A stretch of DNA of 48,144 nt from Solirubrobacterales bacterium (GCA_025964255.1 JAOPZF010000218.1:1-48144); one strand, 5' to 3'; shown: positions 16,804 to 25,271, counted from the stretch's first letter. The notes: a model not told the origin generated them from the letters alone. Program-made: numbers and translations.

Positions 16804-17955
16804 ATGCGCGTCCAACTCGTAGACCCATCCGCCTTCACGCCGCCGTACGACCGCGCGCTCGCCGCGGCGCTCGCGCGTGGCGGGGCGGAGGTCGAGCTGG
16901 TCACGACGAAGTTCCTCTATGGCCCGGTCCCCGAGGCCGATGGCTATGAGGTCGACGAGCGCTTCTACAAGCGGAGCGCCTCGCGCGGGCTCTCCTCCTC
17001 GGCCCGGTTGCCGTTCAAGGGCGCCGAGCACCTGCGCGACATGCTCGCCTTTCGGCGCGCGCCGAGTGACGCCGACGTCGTCCACTACCAGTGGCTGACG
17101 CTGCCGGGGATCGACCGCCGGATCCTGCCGCCGACCCGCCCCCGGGTGATGACCGCGCACTACATCCTCGAGCCGAACGCGAGTGCCCGCGCGGCACGCT
17201 CCGCGGCCAAGGTCTTCGGTGCGATGGACGCTGTCATCGCCCACTCCGAGCACAGCGCCAAGCGCCTCCGCGACGAGGTCGGCCTGCCCGCCGAGCGGGT
17301 CCGCGTCATCCCCCACGGCGCCTTCGACTACCTCACCGGCCTGCCCGAGGAGAAGCCGCTGCCGGAGGAGCTGCAGGGGGCCGAGGGCCCGGTCGTCCTC
17401 TCCTTCGGCCTGCTCCGCCCCTACAAGGGGCTCGAGAACCTGCTCGAGGCGTTCACCGAGGTGAAGGGCGCCGAGCTGTGGATCGTCGGCAACCCGCGGA
17501 TGTCGATCGAGCCGCTGCACGAGGCCGCCGCGCTGACCGGCGCCAAGGTCCGCTTCGTCACCCGCTTCGTCGAGGACGCCGAGATCCCGGCGATCTTCCG
17601 CGCTGCCGACGTCGTCGCCCTTCCCTACCTCGACGCCGAGCACTCCGGCGTCCTCTACACCGCCCTCGCCTTCGGCAAGCCGATGGTCGTCAGCGCGGTC
17701 GGCGGCTTTCCCGAGGTCGCCGACGCGGGCGCCGCGCGGCTCGTCCCGCCCGGTGACACCACCGCCCTCGCCGCTGCCCTGCGCGATCTGATCGAAGACC
17801 CGAGCGCCCGCGAGGAGCTCGCCGCCGCCGCCCGGGCCGCCGCCGCCGGGCCCTACTCCTGGGACGAGGCCGCCCGCCTGACGCTGACGCTCTACGAGGA
17901 ACTGCTGGCGGGGGAGACCGGCGCGGCGCCCGACCGCGCCGCGGGGCGCCCGTGA
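16804..17955 (+). CDS. Family 4 glycosyltransferase (GT-B)
   Basis: A 383-residue retaining glycosyltransferase. The N-terminal Rossmann domain starts MRVQLVDPSAFTPPYDRALA. The C-terminal donor domain shows VVLSFGLLRPYKGLENLLEAF and ALAFGKPMVVSAVGGFPEVADAG. It is cytoplasmic and adds a sugar to the lipid-linked glycan; the donor is unknown. ATG 16804 is preferred over an upstream TTG at 16783. The stop overlaps the next start (GTGA at 17952-17955). Confidence 0.9.
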   Translation: MRVQLVDPSAFTPPYDRALAAALARGGAEVELVTTKFLYGPVPEADGYEVDERFYKRSASRGLSSSARLPFKGAEHLRDMLAFRRAPSDADVVHYQWLTLPGIDRRILPPTRPRVMTAHYILEPNASARAARSAAKVFGAMDAVIAHSEHSAKRLRDEVGLPAERVRVIPHGAFDYLTGLPEEKPLPEELQGAEGPVVLSFGLLRPYKGLENLLEAFTEVKGAELWIVGNPRMSIEPLHEAAALTGAKVRFVTRFVEDAEIPAIFRAADVVALPYLDAEHSGVLYTALAFGKPMVVSAVGGFPEVADAGAARLVPPGDTTALAAALRDLIEDPSAREELAAAARAAAAGPYSWDEAARLTLTLYEELLAGETGAAPDRAAGRP

Positions 17956-19139
17956 CGACGTTCGCGGCGATCGTCTTCTGGGTCTGCGCCCTGGCGATCG
18001 TCTACGCCCAGGTCGGCTACCCGTTCGTGCTCACCGCGCTGGTCAGCATGCGCCGCGGCCGCGAAACGCTCGGCGGCCCCCGGGCGCCGCGCCGGCTCGG
18101 CCTCGCCCGCGGAGCCATCCCCGCCGCGCCCGTCGCCGAGCAGCCGATGGTCTCGCTGATCGTCCCCGCCTTCGACGAGGAGGAGGTGATCGCCGAGAAA
18201 GTCGCCAACGCGCTCCACCTCGACTGGCCGCGCGAGCGCCTCCAGATCATCGTCGCCGACGACGGCTCCACCGACGCCACCCCCGAGCGCGCCCGCGAGG
18301 CCGGCGCCGACCTCGTGCTCGAGCTCCCGCCGGGCGGCAAGGTCGCGGCACTGAACGAAGCGGTGTCGGAAGCCGACGGCGAGCTCCTCGCCTTCTCCGA
18401 CGCCAACAGCGAGTGGGCGCCCGACGCGCTCGCCGAACTGCTCGCCCCCTTCGCCGACGAGCGGGTCGGCTACGTCTGCGGCCAGGTCCGCTTCCTCGAC
18501 CCCGCCGGGGACAACCTCGAGGGCGCCTACTGGCGCTACGAGATGGGGATCCGCTCGATGGAGTCCGAGCTGGCCGGGATCACCGCCGGCAACGGCGCGA
18601 TCTACGCGGTGCGGCGGAGCGCCTACGAGGACCTGCCGCCGTCGGGCAGCCACGACCTCAGCTTCCCCTTCCGCTTCGCCAAGCGCGGGCTGCGCTCGCT
18701 CTACGCGCCGATGGCGCGGGCCGAGGAGAAGATGGTGCCGACGATCGAGGGCGAGTTCGCCCGGAAACGGCGGATGATGCTCGGCCTCTGGGACATCGTC
18801 GTCGGCGAAGGCATGCTGGCGTTCCGCGGCTACTCGCCGCTTTTTGCCTTCGAGATCTTCTCCCACCGCTTGCTTCGCTACGCGACGCCGTTCCTCCACG
18901 TCCTCGCCTTCATCGCCAACCTGGTGCTGCTGGGCAGCGGCTGGTTCTACTACCTGACCCTGATCGCCCAGCTGGCGGTGCTCGGCATCGCGCTGCTCTC
19001 GCGGCGCCTCCCCGACGACCTCCCGGTGCGCCTCTGCCGTTACTACGTGCTGACCCAAGCCTCGATCCTCCTCGGCCTCTGGGACCGTCTCCGGCATGGG
19101 CCCGGCGGGCGCTGGGAGAAGGCAGCCGGAACGCGATGA
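17952..19139 (+). CDS. Membrane family 2 glycosyltransferase
   Basis: A 395-residue processive-type GT2. One N-terminal helix precedes the catalytic domain with VSLIVPAFDEEEVI, VADDGSTDATPE, AFSDANSEW (DxD region) and a GNGAIYAVRRSAY acceptor segment. Two or three C-terminal helices follow (LHVLAFIANLVLLGSGWFYY). It probably extends or modifies an envelope polysaccharide at the cytoplasmic face. GTG start coupled to the GT4 gene, and the initiating transferase starts 13 bases after its stop. Confidence 0.89.
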   Translation: MTTFAAIVFWVCALAIVYAQVGYPFVLTALVSMRRGRETLGGPRAPRRLGLARGAIPAAPVAEQPMVSLIVPAFDEEEVIAEKVANALHLDWPRERLQIIVADDGSTDATPERAREAGADLVLELPPGGKVAALNEAVSEADGELLAFSDANSEWAPDALAELLAPFADERVGYVCGQVRFLDPAGDNLEGAYWRYEMGIRSMESELAGITAGNGAIYAVRRSAYEDLPPSGSHDLSFPFRFAKRGLRSLYAPMARAEEKMVPTIEGEFARKRRMMLGLWDIVVGEGMLAFRGYSPLFAFEIFSHRLLRYATPFLHVLAFIANLVLLGSGWFYYLTLIAQLAVLGIALLSRRLPDDLPVRLCRYYVLTQASILLGLWDRLRHGPGGRWEKAAGTR

Positions 19140-19152
19140 TGGAGCGCCGCTG

Positions 19153-19716
19153 ATGCCCCATGCCGTCGACAGACTTCTCGCAGCCCTCGGCCTCATCCTT
19201 CTCTCCCCGTTGATCCTCGCCGCCGCGATCTGGATCAAGCTCGACAGCCGCGGCCCGGTCCTCTACCGCCAGCTGCGCGTCGGCAAGGACGGCCGCGAGT
19301 TCGAGATGCTGAAGCTGCGGACGATGCGGCAGGGCTCTGACCCGGTCGGCGTCGGCACCGTGGTCGGCGAGGGCGACCCGCGCGTCACCCGCCCCGGCGA
19401 GCTGATGCGCCGCACCTCCTTCGACGAGGTCCCCAACCTGGTCAACGTCCTGCGCGGCCAGATGGCGATCGTCGGCCCGCGCCCGGCCCTGCCCGCCCAC
19501 CTCGACTACTTCGACCTCCACGGCCACCCCCGCTTCGACGTCCTCCCCGGGATCACCGGCTGGGCCCAGGTCCAGGGCCGCACCGAGATCACCTGGCCCG
19601 AGCGGGTCGAGCTCGACGACTGGTACGTCCAGCACCGCACCCCCAAGCTCGACCTCCGCATCCTCTGGATGACCATCGTCCCGGTCCTCAAGGGCGAAGG
19701 CGTCTCGCCCGAGTGA
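19153..19716 (+). CDS. Undecaprenyl-phosphate sugar-1-phosphate transferase (initiating)
   Basis: A 187-residue bacterial sugar transferase containing only the catalytic part of the WbaP/PglC-type family. One re-entrant helix (about 8-27) is followed by RGPVLYRQLRVGKDG, MLKLRTM, RTSFDEVPNLVNVLRGQM, GPRPALPAH and GITGWAQVQGRTE. It loads the first sugar phosphate onto undecaprenyl phosphate, starting the glycan that the neighbouring transferases extend and the Wzx/Wzy pair exports and polymerises. The ATG at 19153 gives the standard short-form N terminus. Confidence 0.93.
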   Translation: MPHAVDRLLAALGLILLSPLILAAAIWIKLDSRGPVLYRQLRVGKDGREFEMLKLRTMRQGSDPVGVGTVVGEGDPRVTRPGELMRRTSFDEVPNLVNVLRGQMAIVGPRPALPAHLDYFDLHGHPRFDVLPGITGWAQVQGRTEITWPERVELDDWYVQHRTPKLDLRILWMTIVPVLKGEGVSPE

Positions 19717-19743
19717 GTAGCCGGAGGCTTCCGTTCGGAAACG

Positions 19744-19749
19744 TAGGGT
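19744..19749 (+). promoter_or_regulatory. -10 box of the STAS/GHKL gene
   Basis: TAGGGT followed by 7 nt and ATG 19757; no Shine-Dalgarno. It separates this pair from the polysaccharide operon upstream. Confidence 0.5.
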
Positions 19750-19756
19750 CCCTTAC

Positions 19757-20578
19757 ATGGATTGGCGTAAGGAACTTGGACGGCGAAGCGGCGACCGTGG
19801 CTGGAAGGACGACTTCCCACTCAGTCACGACTTGCCCGACGTCGTTGTGGTCGACTGCGGAAAGCTCGAGATGCCGATCCACCCGATGTTCGCCGTCAGA
19901 CTGCGGGTCTTCGTAGATTGGCACCGGCTTCAAGGGCGTTCGGTCGAGGTGGTCCCGCCAGTCGATGCAGCGGCTCGCCGCCTTTTCAACTCGATGCGTG
20001 TCGGCGACGAGGGCGACGGGCAAGAAGATGACGCCGTTCTTCCCGTCACGAAGATGCGAGAGTTCTTGGAGGTCGAGGAGGTGGCGGAACGCACCAAAGC
20101 GATCCTCGAGTACGAGCTCACAGACGTTTCAGCCTTGGGGGAGGCCACCTTCCAAGCGGTCTCTGAGTTGTGCGGGAACGCGATCGAGCATGGCGAGAAT
20201 CCACTCGGCGCCTACGTCGCCGTGAGGCGGACAACGGAGCCGCGTCGCCAGATCTCGATCGCCATCGGCGACCTTGGCATGGGCATCCCTGAGCACATAC
20301 GCCAGCGGTATCCCGAATGGACCGACGACGGATACGCAATCGCCCGCGCTACTGACGAACACGTGACCGGAACGGGTCATCCGCATCGAGGAATCGGGTT
20401 TTCGTCGACCTTTGAAGCCGCGCTAACTCGCTTTCTTCATGGAGCCCAGATGGACATCCTTTCGGCGGGCGGATTCTGTCGGCTTCAGATCGTTCAGGAA
20501 AACCGAAAGATCGAGACCTTTCCAGCCTCTCGATTCCGCCGTGGAACTTGGATGACCTACGACCTTGTGTCAGTTTGA
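19757..20578 (+). CDS. STAS-like plus GHKL ATPase fusion protein
   Basis: A 273-residue soluble protein. Residues about 20-90 look like a STAS fold (VVVVDCGKLEMPIHPMFA, a strand-helix pattern and a VEVVPP turn). Residues about 120-270 form a GHKL ATPase with an N box (AVSELCGNAIEHG), a G1 box (GDLGMGIPEHI) and a G2-like turn (GHPHRGIGFSS). This build resembles anti-sigma/anti-anti-sigma partner switches, but no sigma factor or phosphatase is adjacent. Local GC is about 53-60% against about 70% around it, suggesting transfer. It is followed by a DUF4325 gene, a pairing I recall from other genomes. Target unknown. Confidence 0.72.
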   Translation: MDWRKELGRRSGDRGWKDDFPLSHDLPDVVVVDCGKLEMPIHPMFAVRLRVFVDWHRLQGRSVEVVPPVDAAARRLFNSMRVGDEGDGQEDDAVLPVTKMREFLEVEEVAERTKAILEYELTDVSALGEATFQAVSELCGNAIEHGENPLGAYVAVRRTTEPRRQISIAIGDLGMGIPEHIRQRYPEWTDDGYAIARATDEHVTGTGHPHRGIGFSSTFEAALTRFLHGAQMDILSAGGFCRLQIVQENRKIETFPASRFRRGTWMTYDLVSV

Positions 20579-20624
20579 TCTTCCGATCATCCCCTTAGAC
20601 TGAGCAGGCCTGCAACCGTTCGAG

Positions 20625-20630
20625 AGGAGG
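20625..20630 (+). promoter_or_regulatory. Strong Shine-Dalgarno of the DUF4325 gene
   Basis: A perfect AGGAGG lies 6 nt before ATG 20637. Most starts in this window lack any such site, so this gene is set up for strong internal translation from the mRNA of the upstream ATPase. Confidence 0.75.
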
Positions 20631-20636
20631 AAGCGA

Positions 20637-20939
20637 ATGTCGTACTGCTACGCGCTCGCGGAACGGGGAAACACTCTCGCGACCCGTCCACTTGGATCTC
20701 AGATGCGCGAGGATCTCGTGCGAAGAGCGGTGGGTGAGGATGAGGTGGTGCTGGATTTCACCGACGTGATCGGCGCTAGCCACTCTTTCGCCGACGAGTT
20801 CGTTGCCTGCCTGGCCGAAGAAGCACGGAACGGGGATTTGAATTTCACCCTCGCTATCAACGGTGCATCACCCGACGTCGAGAGAGTCATTAACAAAGCG
20901 CTCGACCGTCGGGGCCTTGAAGTTCCCGTTGTTGTCTAG
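20637..20939 (+). CDS. STAS-like DUF4325 protein
   Basis: A 100-residue protein matching the DUF4325 pattern: an N-terminal LATRPLGSQMREDL segment, then VVLDFTDVIGASHSFADEFVA, the STAS-like strand-turn-helix where the S-x-S-F-A-D-E run stands in for the phosphorylatable Ser site, and a C-terminal VERVINKALDRRG. By analogy it would be the anti-anti-sigma-like partner of the upstream ATPase (inference). Lower GC than its neighbours. It starts 58 bases after the ATPase stop, with a perfect ribosome site. Confidence 0.75.
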   Translation: MSYCYALAERGNTLATRPLGSQMREDLVRRAVGEDEVVLDFTDVIGASHSFADEFVACLAEEARNGDLNFTLAINGASPDVERVINKALDRRGLEVPVVV

Positions 20940-20958
20940 AAGTCCTGGGCTGCCCGCG

Positions 20959-20976
20959 GCCTCAATAAGCTGAGGC
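20959..20976 (+). promoter_or_regulatory. GNAT promoter within a small inverted repeat
   Basis: GCCTCA-ataagc-TGAGGC flanks and overlaps a TAAGCT -10 box (20966-20971) that lies 7 nt before ATG 20979. The repeat may be an operator, or a hairpin ending the DUF4325 transcript. Confidence 0.45.
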
Positions 20977-20978
20977 GG

Positions 20979-21527
20979 ATGAGCGATCGACCCGAAGTGA
21001 CATTGCGGCGGTTCGAGGAGGGCGATGGGCCCGCCGTGCACCGTTGGTTCAACAACCCGGAGGCGACCAAATCGCTGATGGAGCAGCGGGACAGCTTCTC
21101 GCTCGAGCAGGCCGAAGGTTGGGCGAAGCGGGCGATGGACGACTCCGGCGAGGACCGCAAGTACGCGATCGTGGTCGAGGGGTACGACGAGCCGGTCGGC
21201 TTCACCGCCCTCTACGGGCTCTTCCGCCAGACCGCGCCCGAGCTCGGCGCGCTGATCGGTGACGACGTGCGCGGCAAGGGGGTCGGGCGGCGCGCCGAGG
21301 CGCTGACGGTGAAGAAGGCCTTCGACGAGTTCGGCGCCCACCGCGTCTACGGCCGCATCCCTGCCCGCAACGAGATCGCCAAGAAGACCGTCGCCAGCCA
21401 GGGCTGGGTGTATGAGGGCACGATGCGCGGGCACCTGGCGCGCGAGGGCGAACCGCCCGACGACTGCGAGGTCTGGGGCGTCCTGCCGGAGGAGTTCCGC
21501 GCCGCCACCGCAGACCTGTTCGGGTGA
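20979..21527 (+). CDS. GNAT-family N-acetyltransferase (RimJ/RimL type)
   Basis: A 182-residue acetyl-CoA-dependent transferase. The N-terminal VTLRRFEEGDGPAVHRWFNN and the central DDVRGKGVGRRAEALTVKKA (acetyl-CoA loop, G-K-G-x-G) followed by NEIAKKTVASQGWVYEGTMR are the typical RimJ/RimL-like layout. The substrate is unknown. Its stop overlaps the GTG of the FemAB-like gene, so the two may act in one envelope or antibiotic-modification step (inference). Confidence 0.87.
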   Translation: MSDRPEVTLRRFEEGDGPAVHRWFNNPEATKSLMEQRDSFSLEQAEGWAKRAMDDSGEDRKYAIVVEGYDEPVGFTALYGLFRQTAPELGALIGDDVRGKGVGRRAEALTVKKAFDEFGAHRVYGRIPARNEIAKKTVASQGWVYEGTMRGHLAREGEPPDDCEVWGVLPEEFRAATADLFG

Positions 21528-22480
21528 GCAGGCCCTTCGCCCAGCTGATCGAGGACGGTGGTGCCTCGGCCGGCGGGGGCGTCGGCGGCCACCCCGGCGA
21601 GTTCTTCCGCGGCGCCCACTTCCTCGAAGCCGAGGGCGCGACCCACACCCTGCGCATCGAGACTGAGGACGCCGAGCTGCTGGCGCCGCTGATCGTCCGC
21701 CAGATCGGCGACGGCCCTGACCTCGACGCTGTCAGCCCCTATGGCTACCCGGGGCTCTCAGTGAACGGTCGGGTAGACGAAGTCGATCCGCGGGAGATCG
21801 ACTTCTCCCGCACCGGGCTCGTCTCCGCGTTCATCCGCCATCGGCTCGACCTGGTGCCGCTCGCCGGGTCGACCGAGCGAAACGTCGTGCAGATAGCCGA
21901 CCCGGCGCTGGCGCCGAAGTCGCGGCCGAGCGACCGCCGCCAGGTGCGCCGCAACCTCGAGGCGGGTTACGCGGTCGAGCTGATCCCCGGGGACGCGACG
22001 ACCACCGCCCAGCGCGCCGCCTTCCTCGACCTCTACGAGCAGACCATGCGCCGCACCGACGCCGCTCCGCACTACTTCTTCGGCGCCGACTACTTCGACC
22101 GCATCTTCCCCGCCGACCGCACCTGGCTCGCGCTCGCCACCGACCCCGACGGCGCGCCCGCCGCGGCCTCGATCGCCTGCGCGTCCGACGGCTACCTCCA
22201 CTACTACCTCTCCGGCAGCGCCGATGGGCGCCTCGGCGACTCGCCGATGAAGAACGTCCTCGCCCGGCTGATCGAGCACGCCGGCGAGCTGGAGCTGCCG
22301 CTGAACCTCGGCGGCGGCATCCACGCCGGCGACGCGCTCGAGGAGTTCAAGCGCGGCTTCGCCAACCGCACGGTGACCTGGCGCACCTCCGAGCTGATCT
22401 GCGACCCGGCGCGCTACTCGGAGCTCATCGGGGACCGCAACGCCGGCGGGTTCTTCCCGGCCTACCGCGCCCCCGCCTAG
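21524..22480 (+). CDS. FemAB/GNAT-like aminoacyl- or acyltransferase
   Basis: A 318-residue protein with the double-GNAT plan of the FemAB-like peptidoglycan-bridge and polysaccharide-modification family. Useful segments are SPYGYPGLSVNG, RRQVRRNLEAGY, FLDLYEQTMRRTDA, YFFGADYFDRIF and LHYYLSGSADGRLGDSPMKNVLARLIEHA. It probably transfers an amino acid or acyl group to a cell-envelope precursor, which fits the cluster; the true substrate is unknown. GTG start coupled to the previous gene. The stop shares CTAG with metF. Confidence 0.82.
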   Translation: MSRPFAQLIEDGGASAGGGVGGHPGEFFRGAHFLEAEGATHTLRIETEDAELLAPLIVRQIGDGPDLDAVSPYGYPGLSVNGRVDEVDPREIDFSRTGLVSAFIRHRLDLVPLAGSTERNVVQIADPALAPKSRPSDRRQVRRNLEAGYAVELIPGDATTTAQRAAFLDLYEQTMRRTDAAPHYFFGADYFDRIFPADRTWLALATDPDGAPAAASIACASDGYLHYYLSGSADGRLGDSPMKNVLARLIEHAGELELPLNLGGGIHAGDALEEFKRGFANRTVTWRTSELICDPARYSELIGDRNAGGFFPAYRAPA

Positions 22481-23397
22481 CCGGAGAACGAAGCGGCGAG
22501 CGCCGCCGCATCGGCGGCCCGGTCCCACGGCCGCGCCGACCGCAGCGCGCCGAGCACGGCCCGCGTCGCCGGGGCTTTGTTCAGGGCGATGAAGTGGATG
22601 CCGGGCGCCCCCGCCATCAGCAGCTCGGTGCACTGCTGCGCCGCGTAGGCGACGCCGAGCTCGAACTCGCGTTCCGGATCCTCGCCCGCGACCGCGAAGC
22701 CGCGCTCCAGCGCCTCCGGGATGCTCGCGTCGCAGCGGTCGCAAATCCGTTTCGTGTGGGCGAAGCTCTGCACTGGGATCACGCCCGGGATGATCGGCAC
22801 GTCGATCCCCTTCGCCCGCGCGGCGCGGACGAAGTCGAAGTAGATCTGGTTGTCGAAGAAGAGCTGGGTGATCAGGTACTGGACGCCCGAATCGACCTTC
22901 TTTTTCAGGTAGTCGAGGTCGGTGTCGAGATCGACCGCCTCGGGGTGGACCTCGGGGAAGCAGGCGCCGCCGAGGCAGAAGTCCCAACCGTCGTTGATGA
23001 AGCGCGCCAGGTCGGCGGCGCTGCCGAGGCCACCCTCCTCCTGGACGAAGCTCGTCTCCCCCTGTGGCGGGTCGCCGCGCAAGGCGAAGATGTTGTCGAT
23101 GCCGACCTCATGGAACTGGTCGATCGTCCGCGCCAGTCCGTCCGTCGTCTCGCCGACGCAGCTGAGGTGGGCCACCATCTCCAGCCCGTAGTCCTCTTTC
23201 AGCCGCCGGGTCATGTCGACGGTCCCCTGCCGGTTCGAGCCGCCGGCACCGTAGGTCACCGAGACGAAGTCCGGCTCCAGCGGGGCCAGCGCCGCCGCGG
23301 TCGCGAACAGTTGCTCTTTGGCCTCGTCGGATTTCGGCGGGAAGAACTCGACCGAGAAGGTAGGGCGGTTACTGGCGATGATCTCGTCGACGCGCAT
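22477..23397 (-). CDS. metF: 5,10-methylenetetrahydrofolate reductase
   Basis: A 306-residue FAD enzyme of one-carbon metabolism that supplies methyl-THF for methionine synthesis. It begins MRVDEIIASNRPTFSVEFFPPK and shows VSVTYGAGGSNRQGTVDM, HLSCVGET, NIFALRGDPP and YLITQLFFDNQIYFDFV, all characteristic. The ATG at 23397 is preceded by TACCCT 6 nt upstream. Convergent with the FemAB-like gene, sharing stop bases. Confidence 0.95.
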   Translation of the reverse strand: MRVDEIIASNRPTFSVEFFPPKSDEAKEQLFATAAALAPLEPDFVSVTYGAGGSNRQGTVDMTRRLKEDYGLEMVAHLSCVGETTDGLARTIDQFHEVGIDNIFALRGDPPQGETSFVQEEGGLGSAADLARFINDGWDFCLGGACFPEVHPEAVDLDTDLDYLKKKVDSGVQYLITQLFFDNQIYFDFVRAARAKGIDVPIIPGVIPVQSFAHTKRICDRCDASIPEALERGFAVAGEDPEREFELGVAYAAQQCTELLMAGAPGIHFIALNKAPATRAVLGALRSARPWDRAADAAALAASFSG

Positions 23398-23737
23398 CGA
23401 TGAAGGGTACCGAGGCGCGCCCGAGCGCCCAGCCGACCGGCCTTTGATGAACAGCGAGGGCGAGCCGCGGCGTCCGAGCTGGCTCATACCTTTGGCCACG
23501 GTTGCGGTGGACCTGCCCTCGCCGCGACCGGCGACCGGGGCGCAGCCTCGCGGGAGCCGGGCGTCAAGGCACACCCCGCGACCGTGCCGCGACTAGCCCG
23601 CCCGATCCCGCACCTCAGCAGCGACTGGTGAGTGCCGCGCGCCGTCCCGCGCGGCGCCGCTATGGGACGACGCGCACCAGTCGCGTACCGCGCGTCCACC
23701 GGTAGTTCCCGCCCGGCCGCTATGGGACCATTGGCCG
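23398..23737. other. 340-base divergent intergenic region with inverted and direct repeats
   Basis: No gene is supported here. The metF -10 box (TACCCT on the minus strand, 23404-23409) lies at the left end. To the right, GCGACTGGTG (23621-23630) pairs with CACCAGTCGC (23675-23684), enclosing a second hairpin GCCGCGCG/CGCGCGGC (23634-23641 and 23648-23655). GCCGCTATGGGAC occurs twice exactly 60 bases apart (23656-23668 and 23716-23728), the second copy just before the enoyl-CoA hydratase start. This could be a structured leader or a repeated operator. Confidence 0.5.
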
Positions 23738-24523
23738 ATGGGAGAGGTCCGCTACGAGCGCGTGGGCGCCGCCGCGGTGCTGACCATCGACCGGCCCGAG
23801 CGCCGCAACGCGGTCGACGGAGCGACGGCCCGCGAACTGCGCGAGGGCCTCGAGCGCTTCGAGGCCGACGCCCGGGCCCGGGCGCTGATCCTGACCGGGG
23901 CCGGGGGAGAGGCCTTCTGCGCGGGCGCCGACCTGAAGGCGATGGACCTCGATGTCGATGACCCGGCCGGGCCGATGGGCTTCAGCCGGCTGGCGGCATC
24001 GAAGCCGACGATCGCCGCGATCGACGGCTGGTGCCTGGCGGGCGGCCTCGAGCTGGCGCTCTGGTGCGACCTGCGGGTGGCGACGCCGGCCTCGACCTTC
24101 GGCTGCTTCGAGCGCCGCTGGGGCGTGCCGCTGATCGACGGCGGCACGCAGCGGCTGCCGCGCGTGGTCGGCCTCGGGCGGGCGCTCGACCTGATCCTCA
24201 GCGGCCGGTCGGTCGGCGCCGAGGAGGCAGAGCGGATCGGCCTCGTAACCGGGGTGACCGCGCCGGGCGGGCACCTGGAGCGGGCGCTGGAGCTCGCCGA
24301 GACCCTCGCCGCCTTCCCGCAGGAGACGATGCTCGCCGACCGCCGCGCCGCGATCGAGGGCCTCGGGATGCCGCTCGCCGACGGCCTCGCGCTCGAGCAC
24401 CGGCTCGGCCGCGAGACTCTCGCCGCCGCCGCCCGAGGCGCTGCCCGTTTCGCCGGGGGCGCGGGCCGCCACGGCGGACCCGTCGATACGCCCTCGGCGG
24501 ACCCGGGTACGGATGCTCGATGA
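23738..24523 (+). CDS. Enoyl-CoA hydratase/isomerase family protein
   Basis: A 261-residue crotonase-fold protein. LTIDRPERRNAVDGAT, the oxyanion-hole segment AFCAGADLKAM, GWCLAGGLELALWCDLRVA and the catalytic region FERRWGVPLIDGGTQRLPRVVG are typical of EchA-like hydratases. It probably hydrates or isomerises an acyl-CoA in fatty-acid or related catabolism. The exact substrate is unknown. Two TetR regulators follow on the same strand and may control it. Confidence 0.9.
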   Translation: MGEVRYERVGAAAVLTIDRPERRNAVDGATARELREGLERFEADARARALILTGAGGEAFCAGADLKAMDLDVDDPAGPMGFSRLAASKPTIAAIDGWCLAGGLELALWCDLRVATPASTFGCFERRWGVPLIDGGTQRLPRVVGLGRALDLILSGRSVGAEEAERIGLVTGVTAPGGHLERALELAETLAAFPQETMLADRRAAIEGLGMPLADGLALEHRLGRETLAAAARGAARFAGGAGRHGGPVDTPSADPGTDAR

Positions 24524-24589
24524 GGATCCCAACGCGGTACCCGTTTCCTACACTCAAGATCCCCCAAGTTGAAGTTGGATCAGTTCCGG

Positions 24590-24595
24590 TACCGT
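24590..24595 (+). promoter_or_regulatory. -10 box of the first TetR gene and possible operator
   Basis: TACCGT lies 7 nt before GTG 24603. Just upstream are a tandem AAGTTGAAGTTGG (24567-24579) and the palindrome CCGGTACCG-like core, both plausible TetR contact sites. Confidence 0.4.
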
Positions 24596-24602
24596 GACGT
24601 TC

Positions 24603-25256
24603 GTGGCTCCACGAACCTCGATGCGACCGCCGCCCGGTCGCCAACGCCTGTCCCGTGAGTTCATCGCTCGGCACCAGCGCGCGCGCATCGTCGCCGCCCT
24701 CGCCGAGGAGACGATGGAAAAGGGCTACCGCGCCGTCACCGTCGCCGACATCGTCCGCCGCGCCGGGATCGCCCGCAACACCTTCTACGACAACTTCTCC
24801 TCGAAGGAAGACTGCTTTCTCGCGACCCAGGACTTCGCGGTCGAGGAAAGCCTCCGTCGCGTCGTCGACGCCGCCGCCGAGGAAGAGGGCTGGGAGGCGC
24901 GCCTCGCCGCCGGGCTCGGTGCCTTCCTCAAATACGTCGCCAGTGAGCCCGCTCTAGCCCGCACCTGCATCGTCGAGGCGCTCTCCGCCGGCGACGCCGC
25001 GCAGGAGCGCTACGAGCAGTCGCTGCAGGCCTTCATCCCGCTGCTGCAGCTCGGCCGCGAGGACTCCCCCTTCGCCGGCGATCTCCCCGAGACACTTGAG
25101 GAAACGATCATCGGCGGGATCTTCTGGGTCATCTACCAGCGCATCGTCCAAGGGCAGACGGAGCAGATCGAGTCGCTCCTCCCCGACCTCGTCGACTTCG
25201 CCTTGACCCCGTACATCGGCGCCGAGTCGGCGCAACGGGCCACCGCCCGCCTCTGA
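24603..25256 (+). CDS. TetR-family transcriptional regulator
   Basis: About 217 residues. The N-terminal HTH is clear (KGYRAVTVADIVRRAGIARNTFYDNFSSKEDCFLA). The C-terminal ligand domain is helical and has no recognisable ligand signature. I chose the GTG at 24603 from the -10 spacing; 24594 (GTG) and 24621 (ATG) are in frame. The next gene is a paralogue with the same N-terminal R-x-x-L-R/S-x-x-F-I/V-x-x-H/N-Q-R pattern, so this is a tandem duplication. Likely targets are itself and the enoyl-CoA hydratase (inference). Confidence 0.88.
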   Translation: MAPRTSMRPPPGRQRLSREFIARHQRARIVAALAEETMEKGYRAVTVADIVRRAGIARNTFYDNFSSKEDCFLATQDFAVEESLRRVVDAAAEEEGWEARLAAGLGAFLKYVASEPALARTCIVEALSAGDAAQERYEQSLQAFIPLLQLGREDSPFAGDLPETLEETIIGGIFWVIYQRIVQGQTEQIESLLPDLVDFALTPYIGAESAQRATARL

Positions 25257-25265
25257 GTCGACAGG

Positions 25266-25271
25266 TATCGT
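25266..25271 (+). promoter_or_regulatory. -10 box of the second TetR gene
   Basis: TATCGT lies 6 nt before GTG 25278, so although the genes are only 21 bases apart, the second regulator may have its own leaderless transcript. Confidence 0.42.

Noticed and set aside
23500-23520. A GACCTGCC string upstream of metF resembling the cobalamin riboswitch B12 box.
   Set aside because: It is on the strand opposite to metF transcription, and the other conserved riboswitch blocks are absent.
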